From: JANRKH01 sp033761815
Lineage (GTDB): Bacteria > Pseudomonadota > Alphaproteobacteria > Rickettsiales > Rickettsiaceae
DNA: 5,376 bases
Direction of reading: 5' to 3'
NCBI GenBank assembly: GCA_033761815.1
Contig: JANRMF010000108.1
Span: 1 to 5,376 of the forward strand
Shown: piece by piece, positions 1 to 5,366 of the stretch
Position numbering within the stretch: the first letter of the stretch is position 1
How the letters are laid out: the number at the start of each line of letters is the position of its first letter
The notes under the pieces: generated by a model
Told to the model about the DNA's origin: nothing
The model's database searches: none
What the model saw: only the letters and a program-made list of their open reading frames with translations
Program-made: the position numbers and the translations under genes

Positions 1-2076
1 ATTGAGTACATCATTGAGATGATTTATATTGCTTACTTCAATATCAACTATAACCTCAAAAAAATCAGAGCTTCTATTGATGATTTTGAAGTTGACGATA
101 TTGCATTTTTCCTTAGCAAATTCGGAGGACATTGCAGCAAGTCCGCCAGGTTCGTTCACAAGCCTTGCAGATACTCTTGTAACAAAAGATTCACTGCTTT
201 GATTATCCCACTCAAGTGGAATGGGTACAAAATTGCTAGATTTTAGGTGCTCGAGATATTCACACCCAAAAGAATGTATAGTAATACCCTTGCCCGTATG
301 AATTACCCCGACAATTTCATCCCCAGGGATCGGGTGACAGCAACCTGCATAATGAATTGCCATGCCTGAAATTAGCCCTTTAATAGAGACTGATTCCTGC
401 TTTTGTGGAGTTTTTGCAAATTTAAATAATGAGAATTTATCCACAATAGAAGGTTTTGGTTTGTATAATTTAATAACCTCCTCCCTATCAACATTTCCAT
501 CTCCTATGGCGCAAAATAAGTCTTCGCTACTCGTTTTGCTAAATTTTTTAATCGCAATATCAAGATCAATATTATTAATGTTGATACTCGCGGACTTAAA
601 TGCTTTTTCGAGCATATCTCTACCAAGGCAGGCAAATTGCTCAAGGCTTTGCTGTCTTAAGAATTTCCTGATCTCTGATTTTGCCCTGCCAGTTACCACA
701 TAAGCCTCCCATGACTTATTTGGAACCTGAGATTTATTAGTCAAAATCTCCACCTGATCGCCGTTTTTGAGAATCGTTTTTAGAGGGACTAGTAAACCAT
801 TCACTTTAGCTCCAACGCAGTGGCTTCCAACTTCCGAATGAATACCATAAGCAAAATCAATTGTTGATGCACCTTTGGGTAGGGCTATAAGCTTTCCTTT
901 TGGAGTGAAGCAAAATACTTGGTCATAATACATCTCAAGTTTGGTGTTGGATATAAACTCTTCAGGGTCTTTTGCTTGATCAAGAATATATAATAGCTCT
1001 CTGATCCATCTAAACTGCTTCCCGTCTGGAGCTGAATATTGCTGCTTATATCGCCAGTGCGCTGCAACTCCGAGTTCCGCTATTTCATGCATCTCCTGAG
1101 TCCTAATTTGCACCTCGATTCTTTGCTGAAAAGGGCCTATTACTATTGTGTGAATTGATTGATAGCCGTTATTTTTGGGAGTGCTTATGAAATCCTGAAA
1201 ATTCTCGGGCACCATTTTATAATGACTATGAATTATTCCAAGTGCGTGGTAGCAATCTACCGTTTTTTTTACAATAATCCTAAATGCCATAATATCTGAG
1301 AGTTGATCAAATCCGACGTTTTTTTGATTCATTTTCATCCAAATGGAATATGGGGTTTTTTGCCTTCCCATCACTTCGCAGACAATATTTGCCTCTTTTA
1401 AATGCACCCTTAATTCTTCTATGATTTTTTCTATTAACTGCGCTCCATCATGCGCTATTTCATTTAGCCTGCGCAAAATTGAGTCCCTGACATTTGGGTA
1501 TAAAACCTCAAAGCCTATATCTTGCAGCTCTGTTTTGCATTGATGCATCCCTATTCTCTCTGCAAGAGGTGCGTATATCTCCATTGTCTCAAGGCCGATT
1601 TTTTGCCTTTTGCTTGGCGGCTGAAGGAAGTGTATAGTCCGCATATTATGAAGCCTATCAGCCAGCTTAACAAGCAGGACTCTGATATCCTCGCTCATTG
1701 CAAGAAGCAGTTTTCTGAAATTTTCAGCTTGTTTAATTTGGTCTGACTTAAATTCGAGCCTTGTTAGCTTAGTAACCCCCTCTACTAAAACAGCAACATC
1801 TCTCCCAAATTCTTTTTCAATATCTTCAATAGAAAGGTCAGTATCCTCAACTGTGTCATGTAATATTGCGGTTATAATAGAGGCTGTGTCAAGATTCATG
1901 TCTGCGATAATTTCTGCCACTGCTATTGGGTGGGTAATATATGGCTCCCCCGAGGCTCTGACCTGACCTTCGTGACATTTAGAGGCGATTTCTATTGCCT
2001 TATTTATAAGGTCAATGTCATAACTTTGTGCGCTTTCTTTCATAGCCTTAAAAAGGCCTTCCGTTGTTTCTTTCAC
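1..2076 (-). CDS. spoT: RelA/SpoT homologue: bifunctional (p)ppGpp synthetase/hydrolase (3' end outside window)
   Basis: Long RSH protein expected to make ppGpp/pppGpp from GDP/GTP plus ATP and to hydrolyse it back, controlling the stringent response in the cytoplasm. My reading of the minus strand is open for all 692 codons. Domains in order: HD hydrolase (about 20-200) with H49, H73-D74, E77-D78 and D140 in LADRLHNMRT, so the metal site looks complete; synthetase (about 230-345) with G237-R238-x-K240, D261, NGYQSIHT around Y305/H309, and E321 in EVQIRT; TGS (about 387-450); zinc-finger-like CC domain with C579-C580, H601 and C605; ACT (about 630 onward), cut by the window edge. The usual family length of 700-750 means little is missing. 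GTG is chosen as start because AGGAG lies 5 nt upstream and an in-frame TAG lies just beyond; an ATG at codon 12 (2043) is the alternative. Oddity: the RXKD motif reads NFQD at 292-295. Identification is firm; actual bifunctionality is inferred. Confidence 0.95.
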   Translation of the reverse strand, partial: MKETTEGLFKAMKESAQSYDIDLINKAIEIASKCHEGQVRASGEPYITHPIAVAEIIADMNLDTASIITAILHDTVEDTDLSIEDIEKEFGRDVAVLVEGVTKLTRLEFKSDQIKQAENFRKLLLAMSEDIRVLLVKLADRLHNMRTIHFLQPPSKRQKIGLETMEIYAPLAERIGMHQCKTELQDIGFEVLYPNVRDSILRRLNEIAHDGAQLIEKIIEELRVHLKEANIVCEVMGRQKTPYSIWMKMNQKNVGFDQLSDIMAFRIIVKKTVDCYHALGIIHSHYKMVPENFQDFISTPKNNGYQSIHTIVIGPFQQRIEVQIRTQEMHEIAELGVAAHWRYKQQYSAPDGKQFRWIRELLYILDQAKDPEEFISNTKLEMYYDQVFCFTPKGKLIALPKGASTIDFAYGIHSEVGSHCVGAKVNGLLVPLKTILKNGDQVEILTNKSQVPNKSWEAYVVTGRAKSEIRKFLRQQSLEQFACLGRDMLEKAFKSASININNIDLDIAIKKFSKTSSEDLFCAIGDGNVDREEVIKLYKPKPSIVDKFSLFKFAKTPQKQESVSIKGLISGMAIHYAGCCHPIPGDEIVGVIHTGKGITIHSFGCEYLEHLKSSNFVPIPLEWDNQSSESFVTRVSARLVNEPGGLAAMSSEFAKEKCNIVNFKIINRSSDFFEVIVDIEVSNINHLNDVLN

Positions 2077-2081
2077 CGATA

Positions 2082-2087
2082 CTCCTA
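2082..2087 (-). promoter_or_regulatory. Shine-Dalgarno site fixing the GTG start of the RSH gene
   Basis: Read on the minus strand, TTAGGAG is followed by TATCG and then GTG. The AGGAG core with 5-nt spacing is the strongest ribosome binding site near this gene and supports the GTG at 2076 over the ATG at 2043, which has no comparable purine tract at the right distance. The same bases are complementary to a sequence about 40 nt upstream (see the leader entry). Confidence 0.7.
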
Positions 2088-2138
2088 ACTTCTATACTCA
2101 TTTTTTGAGTTTTAAGGCGGGTATTAGGAGGTATACCC
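2082..2138 (-). promoter_or_regulatory. Candidate RSH leader structure: hairpin displaying an anti-Shine-Dalgarno loop
   Basis: On the minus strand, GGGTAT and ATACCC (2138-2133 and 2124-2119) form a perfect 6-bp stem around the 8-nt loop ACCTCCTA. The segment CTCCTAA (2130-2124) is exactly complementary to TTAGGAG (2088-2082), the RSH ribosome binding site, with one further G-U pair possible. Between them ACTCA and TGAGT form a 5-bp hairpin with a five-A loop (about 2109-2095). The two pairings involving CTCCTAA compete in part, so the leader could switch between exposed and masked ribosome binding site. The complementarity is seen directly; regulation is inferred, and it requires a transcript that starts upstream of 2138. 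Confidence 0.35.
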
Positions 2139-2177
2139 CCCCTTATCAACCTTGACTTGTAACAATGTGTATACCGC

Positions 2178-2193
2178 AAATAATCCATTATTT
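2178..2193. repeat. 7-bp perfect inverted repeat (AAATAAT / ATTATTT)
   Basis: AAATAAT and ATTATTT are separated by only two bases, which makes it a near-perfect palindrome better suited to a dimeric DNA-binding protein than to an RNA hairpin. It lies about 25 nt past the stop of the 289-residue gene and overlaps the -10 of the candidate RSH promoter. It is pure A/T, so chance is a real possibility. There is no T-run after it, so it is a poor intrinsic terminator. Confidence 0.3.
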
Positions 2194-2208
2194 CCCGATA
2201 TTTTACAA
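2180..2208 (-). promoter_or_regulatory. spoT: Candidate sigma-70-type promoter for the RSH gene
   Basis: On the minus strand TTGTAA (2208-2203) and GATTAT (2185-2180) are separated by 17 nt; each matches its consensus hexamer at 4 of 6 positions, including the important first, second and last bases of the -35 and the A2 and T6 of the -10. Transcription would start near 2173 and give a leader of roughly 97 nt that includes the hairpins described at 2082-2138. In an AT-rich region such matches arise by chance, so this is only a candidate. Confidence 0.27.
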
Positions 2209-2218
2209 GCTTTTCTTA

Positions 2219-3088
2219 TTAACGCGCCCTTGTATTTCTTTTTTGCTCTACGTAATTGATCGCTTCTGCAACAAACTCATCTCTTCTAGGCTTTAAAATA
2301 GCAATTTCCCCTTTGAGTCTTGCAAAACTATTCTTATTCACCTCAAGATTTAATTCCGGAAAATCCTCCCCCCTACCCCTTATAGGCACAGGCCTTGCTG
2401 GCAAAAGCGATTTATGCTCATTAAACATTTTGCCCAGAAATTCATTATTTGAGAGCTTGTTCTCATCTCCTCCTGATTTTATCAAGGCTCTTTTTGCGAT
2501 ATCAGTTATATTATTATCAATAAAGTTACTCATTCTTTCTTGGTTTGTGTGATTAAATCTTTCATAATGAGACCTTTTCATTTCTTCTAATCTCTCAGGA
2601 TTCTGATTAGGTATAACTCTATTAAAAGGCACCATAATACGTACGGGATATTCTGGGTTTTGCAATGCAAAAATATCAACCTGATTAATATAATCCTGAT
2701 TTCTTCTTCGTGCTTCAATTACCCTCCAGTTGCCAGGAGTTCCTGCAAGTGATGCATCAAGAGCTATTCTATTTACTTCTGGCTGCCTTGCGGACCCATC
2801 GCTCTGCGTGATCTCATCAAGTTGCTGGCTTTGCTCAGAAATAATAGTTTTTTGATTGTGGTCAAGCAAGGCCTCAATTACAAGAGCTTTCAAAGTTTCA
2901 AGCTCTTCATTTGTACCACTTCCATCATATCTCAATGCTTCAACTTGATTGTTAGTAATGTCATTAATTAAAGTCTGGATAACATCCTCTTGATTAGGCA
3001 AACTATTACTCGAATTGCGATAAGTATTTAATAGATCTTGCGCTATTAGCTCGCCAATATTATTGTCATTTGTATCATCTCTTGACAT
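2219..3088 (-). CDS. Hypothetical hydrophilic protein, 289 aa, unknown function
   Basis: I do not recognise a family. There is no signal peptide or membrane segment, so a cytosolic or unconventionally secreted protein is expected. The protein has no cysteine and a single tryptophan (W121). Residues 1-100 are acidic and rich in Asn/Gln/Asp/Ser, with a probable long helix around 60-94. Residues 105-165 look like a folded segment (NWRVIEARRRNQDYINQ, then PVRIMVPFNRVIP). Residues 165-225 are charged and probably helical, 228-246 are proline/arginine-rich (ARPVPIRGRG), and the C-terminus is basic (QKRNTRAR). The ATG at 3088 is preceded by GAGG with 7-nt spacing, and a TATAAT lies just upstream, which supports a real, separately transcribed gene. 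It sits alone between rppH and the RSH gene with intergenic gaps on both sides, as lineage-specific genes often do. That it is coding is well supported; its role is not. Confidence 0.8.
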   Translation of the reverse strand: MSRDDTNDNNIGELIAQDLLNTYRNSSNSLPNQEDVIQTLINDITNNQVEALRYDGSGTNEELETLKALVIEALLDHNQKTIISEQSQQLDEITQSDGSARQPEVNRIALDASLAGTPGNWRVIEARRRNQDYINQVDIFALQNPEYPVRIMVPFNRVIPNQNPERLEEMKRSHYERFNHTNQERMSNFIDNNITDIAKRALIKSGGDENKLSNNEFLGKMFNEHKSLLPARPVPIRGRGEDFPELNLEVNKNSFARLKGEIAILKPRRDEFVAEAINYVEQKRNTRAR

Positions 3089-3094
3089 AGTTTA

Positions 3095-3098
3095 CCCT
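3095..3098 (-). promoter_or_regulatory. Ribosome binding site of the 289-aa gene
   Basis: Minus-strand GAGG followed by the 7-nt spacer GTAAACT and ATG. It is a clear Shine-Dalgarno match in an otherwise A/T-only leader, and supports the start at 3088. Confidence 0.6.
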
Positions 3099-3109
3099 CA
3101 TTTAACGTT

Positions 3110-3115
3110 ATTATA
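3110..3115 (-). promoter_or_regulatory. Candidate -10 box (TATAAT) for the 289-aa gene
   Basis: A perfect TATAAT on the minus strand would place the transcription start near 3103, giving a leader of about 15 nt that just includes the GAGG site. No good -35 hexamer is seen at 16-18 nt upstream (the 17-nt position reads CAGAAT), and there is no TG extension. A-tract-rich sequence further upstream might help RNA polymerase. A perfect hexamer in such AT-rich DNA is only moderately informative. Confidence 0.3.
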
Positions 3116-3239
3116 TTTATAATAAATTAATTATTCTGTAATGAAAAGAAATTTTTACATATATTCTGGTAAATTTTATTATTTCTTTTTGGTGTTGTTT
3201 TTTTACCGCATCTTGTAAAATATTTACTGAACTTACGAG

Positions 3240-3349
3240 ATTATAGCAATCGCCAGTTATAATAATACTAGGCGCTAGGAGCGAAGCCTACTAAATGCTA
3301 GGTTAAGACGAGCAACAACGTAGGATTATAGCTATTGATTGGTATTATA
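3240..3349. repeat. Palindromic, possibly dispersed repeat element (REP/MITE-like)
   Basis: A ~110-bp block in the 400-nt gap between rppH and the 289-aa gene. Outer arms 3243-3267 and 3321-3345 are complementary at about 18 of 25 positions. The same ends also align as direct repeats (3240-3264 and 3325-3349, 18 of 25, both starting ATTATAGC). The core is clearly richer in G+C than its surroundings, holds CTAGG three times (3268, 3275, 3298), and has an inner hairpin TAGGC/GCCTA (3269-3273 and 3286-3290) with GCT/AGC nested inside. The cadence of the core (GCTAGGAGCGAAGCC, then GACGAGCAACAACG) resembles small intergenic palindromic repeats known from several bacterial groups, including Rickettsiales. 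There is no open reading frame in it. The structure is seen directly; dispersal across the genome is inferred. Confidence 0.5.
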
Positions 3350-3445
3350 TCTTTCTTAAGGGTTAGATTTTTTCATTTGAATTTTCAGCCGCAAGAGTGG
3401 AGTATAGTTGAATATATAATAAGCAAGCGGAAGCTTAGTCATTTA

Positions 3446-3464
3446 AAAGAAATGCATATTCTTT
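3446..3464 (-). terminator. Weak candidate terminator downstream of rppH
   Basis: In the direction of rppH transcription AAAGAA, a 7-nt loop and TTCTTT form a 6-bp A/T-rich stem ending in a short T run, about 27 nt after the rppH stop. The stem has only one G-C pair per arm and would be unstable, so it may be chance. A second small hairpin (TAAGC/GCTTA, 3437-3420) follows. No convincing G/C-rich intrinsic terminator exists in this gap. Confidence 0.18.
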
Positions 3465-3490
3465 ATTTTATATAAGGTCTAGAGAGGTTT

Positions 3491-3997
3491 TTATATATGC
3501 TTGATGAAAGTGGAGAACTCAGAGACAATCGCGGAATATAGTTTTTTCTTGAATGGTATTATAATATCCACTAAATCCTCTAGATTTACCCACGTCCATT
3601 CGCAAAATTCAGGAGTGCTGGTATTTAGATTTATCTCATTATCATCTCCGTTGAACCTAATAAGAAACCATTTTTGCTTTTGCCCTCTATAGTTTCCATC
3701 CCACAATTTATTTACTAAAAAATCAGGAATATCATAGCAATACCAACTACTACTTTCTGCAATAATCTCTCCGTTATCAGTGCCTATCTCCTCTCTCATT
3801 TCTCGGAATGCTGCTTTACTAGGAGTTTCTCCAAGGTCTATACCCCCCTGAGGCATCTGCCAAGCCTGATTTTTTGTGTCTGTTCTTTTTGCTACAAATA
3901 TTTTCTTCTCTTTGTTTACAATCATCATCCCAACACAGGGTCTATAAGGAAGGTCCTCTTTTTTTGGATATTCATAATTTTTCTTTATTGATGACAT
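3491..3997 (-). CDS. rppH: RNA 5'-pyrophosphohydrolase (Nudix family RppH; NudH/InvA type)
   Basis: Removes pyrophosphate from the 5' triphosphate end of mRNA, which opens the way to RNase E-type decay; family members, including the Rickettsia protein called InvA, also split dinucleoside polyphosphates in vitro. The 168-residue length fits the family (about 155-175). The N-terminal YRPCVGMMIVN (18-28) and AKRTD are typical. The Nudix box spans 51-73 with G51, E57, R65-E66, E69-E70 and G72, all consensus residues present. WQMPQGGID (46-54), WYCYDIPDFL (85-94) and YRGQKQKWFLIRF (103-115) are RppH hallmarks. It starts 4 nt after the stop of the deacetylase-family gene with no Shine-Dalgarno match, so its translation is probably coupled to that gene, and both probably share one mRNA from a promoter outside the window. 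Identification is firm; the physiological substrate is inferred from the family. Confidence 0.96.
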   Translation of the reverse strand: MSSIKKNYEYPKKEDLPYRPCVGMMIVNKEKKIFVAKRTDTKNQAWQMPQGGIDLGETPSKAAFREMREEIGTDNGEIIAESSSWYCYDIPDFLVNKLWDGNYRGQKQKWFLIRFNGDDNEINLNTSTPEFCEWTWVNLEDLVDIIIPFKKKLYSAIVSEFSTFIKHI

Positions 3998-4001
3998 TGA
4001 A

Positions 4002-5366
4002 TTATTTAATTTGTGTTATAGGCACTATTTTAATCTCTGCCTGATTGATTGTTTTGACCCATCCGCTCAATATTTTAAGTGTCACGGGATATGTATTAGT
4101 GAATCCTACCGCATAGCCTTTCTTTTTTGCGATATTAACAAGCTTATCAAGTGCGGATTTGATACTTTCTGGAGTTGGTGAACTATCAATCACAACATCG
4201 CATATAATCACAGCTCTATCCAAAAAGAAAGATTCTTTTGGGTCTATATTTCGAGAAACGAGTAATCTTAGCTGATTTTGACCAAGATAATCTACTATAG
4301 GTAAAATTTGATCTTTCTTTGAAGTGAAAGCCTCTCGGTCATTACCATAAGCACCAACTATTCCTGGAAATAAGGATAATATTTTTTTTACAGTTTCAAG
4401 ATTTTGCTCTGCAGTAAACTTTTCTAATATCTCAAATGGGCCAGCAACACTCAATGGATAATCCTTTGGCTGAAATGGAAAATAAATCATAACCTCACGG
4501 TTAGACTTAATGGCCTCATCAAATGATGGTCTTAGAGCTTCTGTAAAACTAGAAAAACCTAAAGTAAATTCTTTGGGTAATGTTAAAGCTGAGTCGGTCA
4601 GAATCTTGTTAGTTCCAAGATTAGAAATCAGAATAGCAATTTTGGCAGGTGGATTTTTTTCTGTCGCCGCAGGTTTTTGCTCGTTCTTCGTCTCTTGCTT
4701 TTTAACCACCTCAGAAGATCCAGCGAGCTGAGCAGTCTGGTTCGCAGGAGACTCAGACTGGTTTACAATATTTTCTAGTGCTTCATTATTTTTTTTTTGT
4801 AAAGCCAGGAATGCCTCTTTTGCTTTTTTTGGATCCTCTGCTACTTCCTCTCCGCTTTGAACCTGATTTGGCCCATTGCTCTTAGATTCCTGCTCTTGTT
4901 TTGCAATCTCACTCAGGGTTGGGGTTTTATCCGTGTTAACAGAACCTTGCTTTGTATCGTTTTGATTACTCGCTAAATTTGCCAGCGAGGGTTTTTGATC
5001 AGTTGGTGCATTTGCTGAAATATTATTCGGCACTTGATCTGAAGATTGAATTCCTAGTTTTTTTTGCTCTTGCTCAGTAGATACTCCTGCAGAATTTGGA
5101 GCATTATCCTTTCCAGCAGAAGTAGTAATAATTTCCTTAATTCCATTATCAAGCTCTTCTTTCTTCTTTTTTTCTTGTAAAATATAATTATCTATAGGCT
5201 TTGTTATATCAATTTTTGCCATCTCGCCTGATGATATTGCAAGCTTAGTGGCTACAGGAGTTTCAACAAATAACCCATATGCCAAAATAAAAAACCAGGT
5301 AAAACCAAGAAAAATCGATAGAAATATTAGAGTCTTTTTTAAAACTAATTTATTACTGTCTTTCAT
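4002..5366 (-). CDS. Membrane-anchored divergent polysaccharide deacetylase-family protein (YibQ/DUF610-like)
   Basis: 454 residues. A short basic N-terminus (KLVLKK) leads into one membrane segment at about 12-33, predicting an inner-membrane anchor with the rest in the periplasm. Residues 40-238 are a low-complexity Asn/Gln/Lys/Glu/Ser-rich linker, probably disordered with short coiled patches. Residues 240-454 match the divergent polysaccharide deacetylase family as found in alphaproteobacteria: IAILISNLGTN (243-253), LPKEFTLGFSSF, EVMIYFPFQPKDYP (291-304), AEQNLETVKKILSLFPGIVG (319-338), then AVGFTNTYPVT (419-429) and the closing IKIVPIT. Metal-ligand positions of active relatives appear lost (S248/N249 for the Asp pair, Y295 for His, no NHMGS-type motif), so a structural or cell-wall-associated role is more likely than catalysis. 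ATG 5366 has only a weak purine-rich upstream sequence (GAAAG), and 10 nt of upstream DNA are visible. In alphaproteobacteria this gene commonly sits between a ctpA-type protease gene and rppH. Confidence 0.85.
   Translation of the reverse strand: MKDSNKLVLKKTLIFLSIFLGFTWFFILAYGLFVETPVATKLAISSGEMAKIDITKPIDNYILQEKKKKEELDNGIKEIITTSAGKDNAPNSAGVSTEQEQKKLGIQSSDQVPNNISANAPTDQKPSLANLASNQNDTKQGSVNTDKTPTLSEIAKQEQESKSNGPNQVQSGEEVAEDPKKAKEAFLALQKKNNEALENIVNQSESPANQTAQLAGSSEVVKKQETKNEQKPAATEKNPPAKIAILISNLGTNKILTDSALTLPKEFTLGFSSFTEALRPSFDEAIKSNREVMIYFPFQPKDYPLSVAGPFEILEKFTAEQNLETVKKILSLFPGIVGAYGNDREAFTSKKDQILPIVDYLGQNQLRLLVSRNIDPKESFFLDRAVIICDVVIDSSPTPESIKSALDKLVNIAKKKGYAVGFTNTYPVTLKILSGWVKTINQAEIKIVPITQIK

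Larger units (their letters stand above)
3089..3490. other. 402-nt intergenic region between rppH and the 289-aa gene
   Basis: No coding sequence, tRNA or recognisable RNA gene was found on either strand. From low to high coordinate it holds the ribosome binding site and -10 box of the 289-aa gene (3095-3115), an A/T-rich stretch with homopolymeric T on the plus strand (3116-3239), the palindromic element (3240-3349), and about 140 nt downstream of rppH containing only short weak hairpins (TAAGC/GCTTA at 3420-3437, AAAGAA/TTCTTT at 3446-3464). Confidence 0.6.

Noticed and set aside
19..703. Plus-strand open frames at 19-246 and 362-703
   Set aside because: They lie antisense to the RSH gene, whose minus-strand frame encodes recognisable ACT, zinc-finger and TGS domains; the plus-strand products show no family features.
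885..1067. Minus-strand 60-codon open frame
   Set aside because: It is an out-of-frame reading of the RSH gene; the RSH frame continues through this interval without a stop.
1343..1746. Plus-strand open frames at 1343-1543 and 1522-1746
   Set aside because: Antisense to the synthetase and hydrolase domains of the RSH gene; no ribosome binding site or recognisable product.
2122..2149. Possible RSH promoter TTGATA with a seven-G tract in the spacer, suggesting phase variation
   Set aside because: The -35-like hexamer is decent, but the sequence at the right distance (CTAATA or TAATAC) matches the -10 consensus poorly and lacks the final T, so a slippage-switched promoter is not supported.
2256..2552. 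98-codon plus-strand open frame antisense to the 289-aa gene
   Set aside because: The opposite minus-strand frame is three times longer and has a good ribosome binding site and -10 box, while this one has neither.
3420..3437. Hairpin TAAGC/GCTTA as an rppH terminator or small RNA
   Set aside because: Only five base pairs, no proper T run on the rppH strand and no promoter nearby; too weak to annotate separately.
3360..3440. Possible tRNA or structured RNA in the rppH downstream region
   Set aside because: No cloverleaf arms, TTCGA-type T-loop or consistent acceptor stem could be found.
3501..3692. 63-codon plus-strand open frame
   Set aside because: Antisense to the C-terminal part of rppH, which is unmistakable by its Nudix and RppH motifs.
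4510..4731. 73-codon plus-strand open frame
   Set aside because: Antisense to the deacetylase-family gene; apparent hydrophobicity comes from reading an A/T-rich coding strand backwards.
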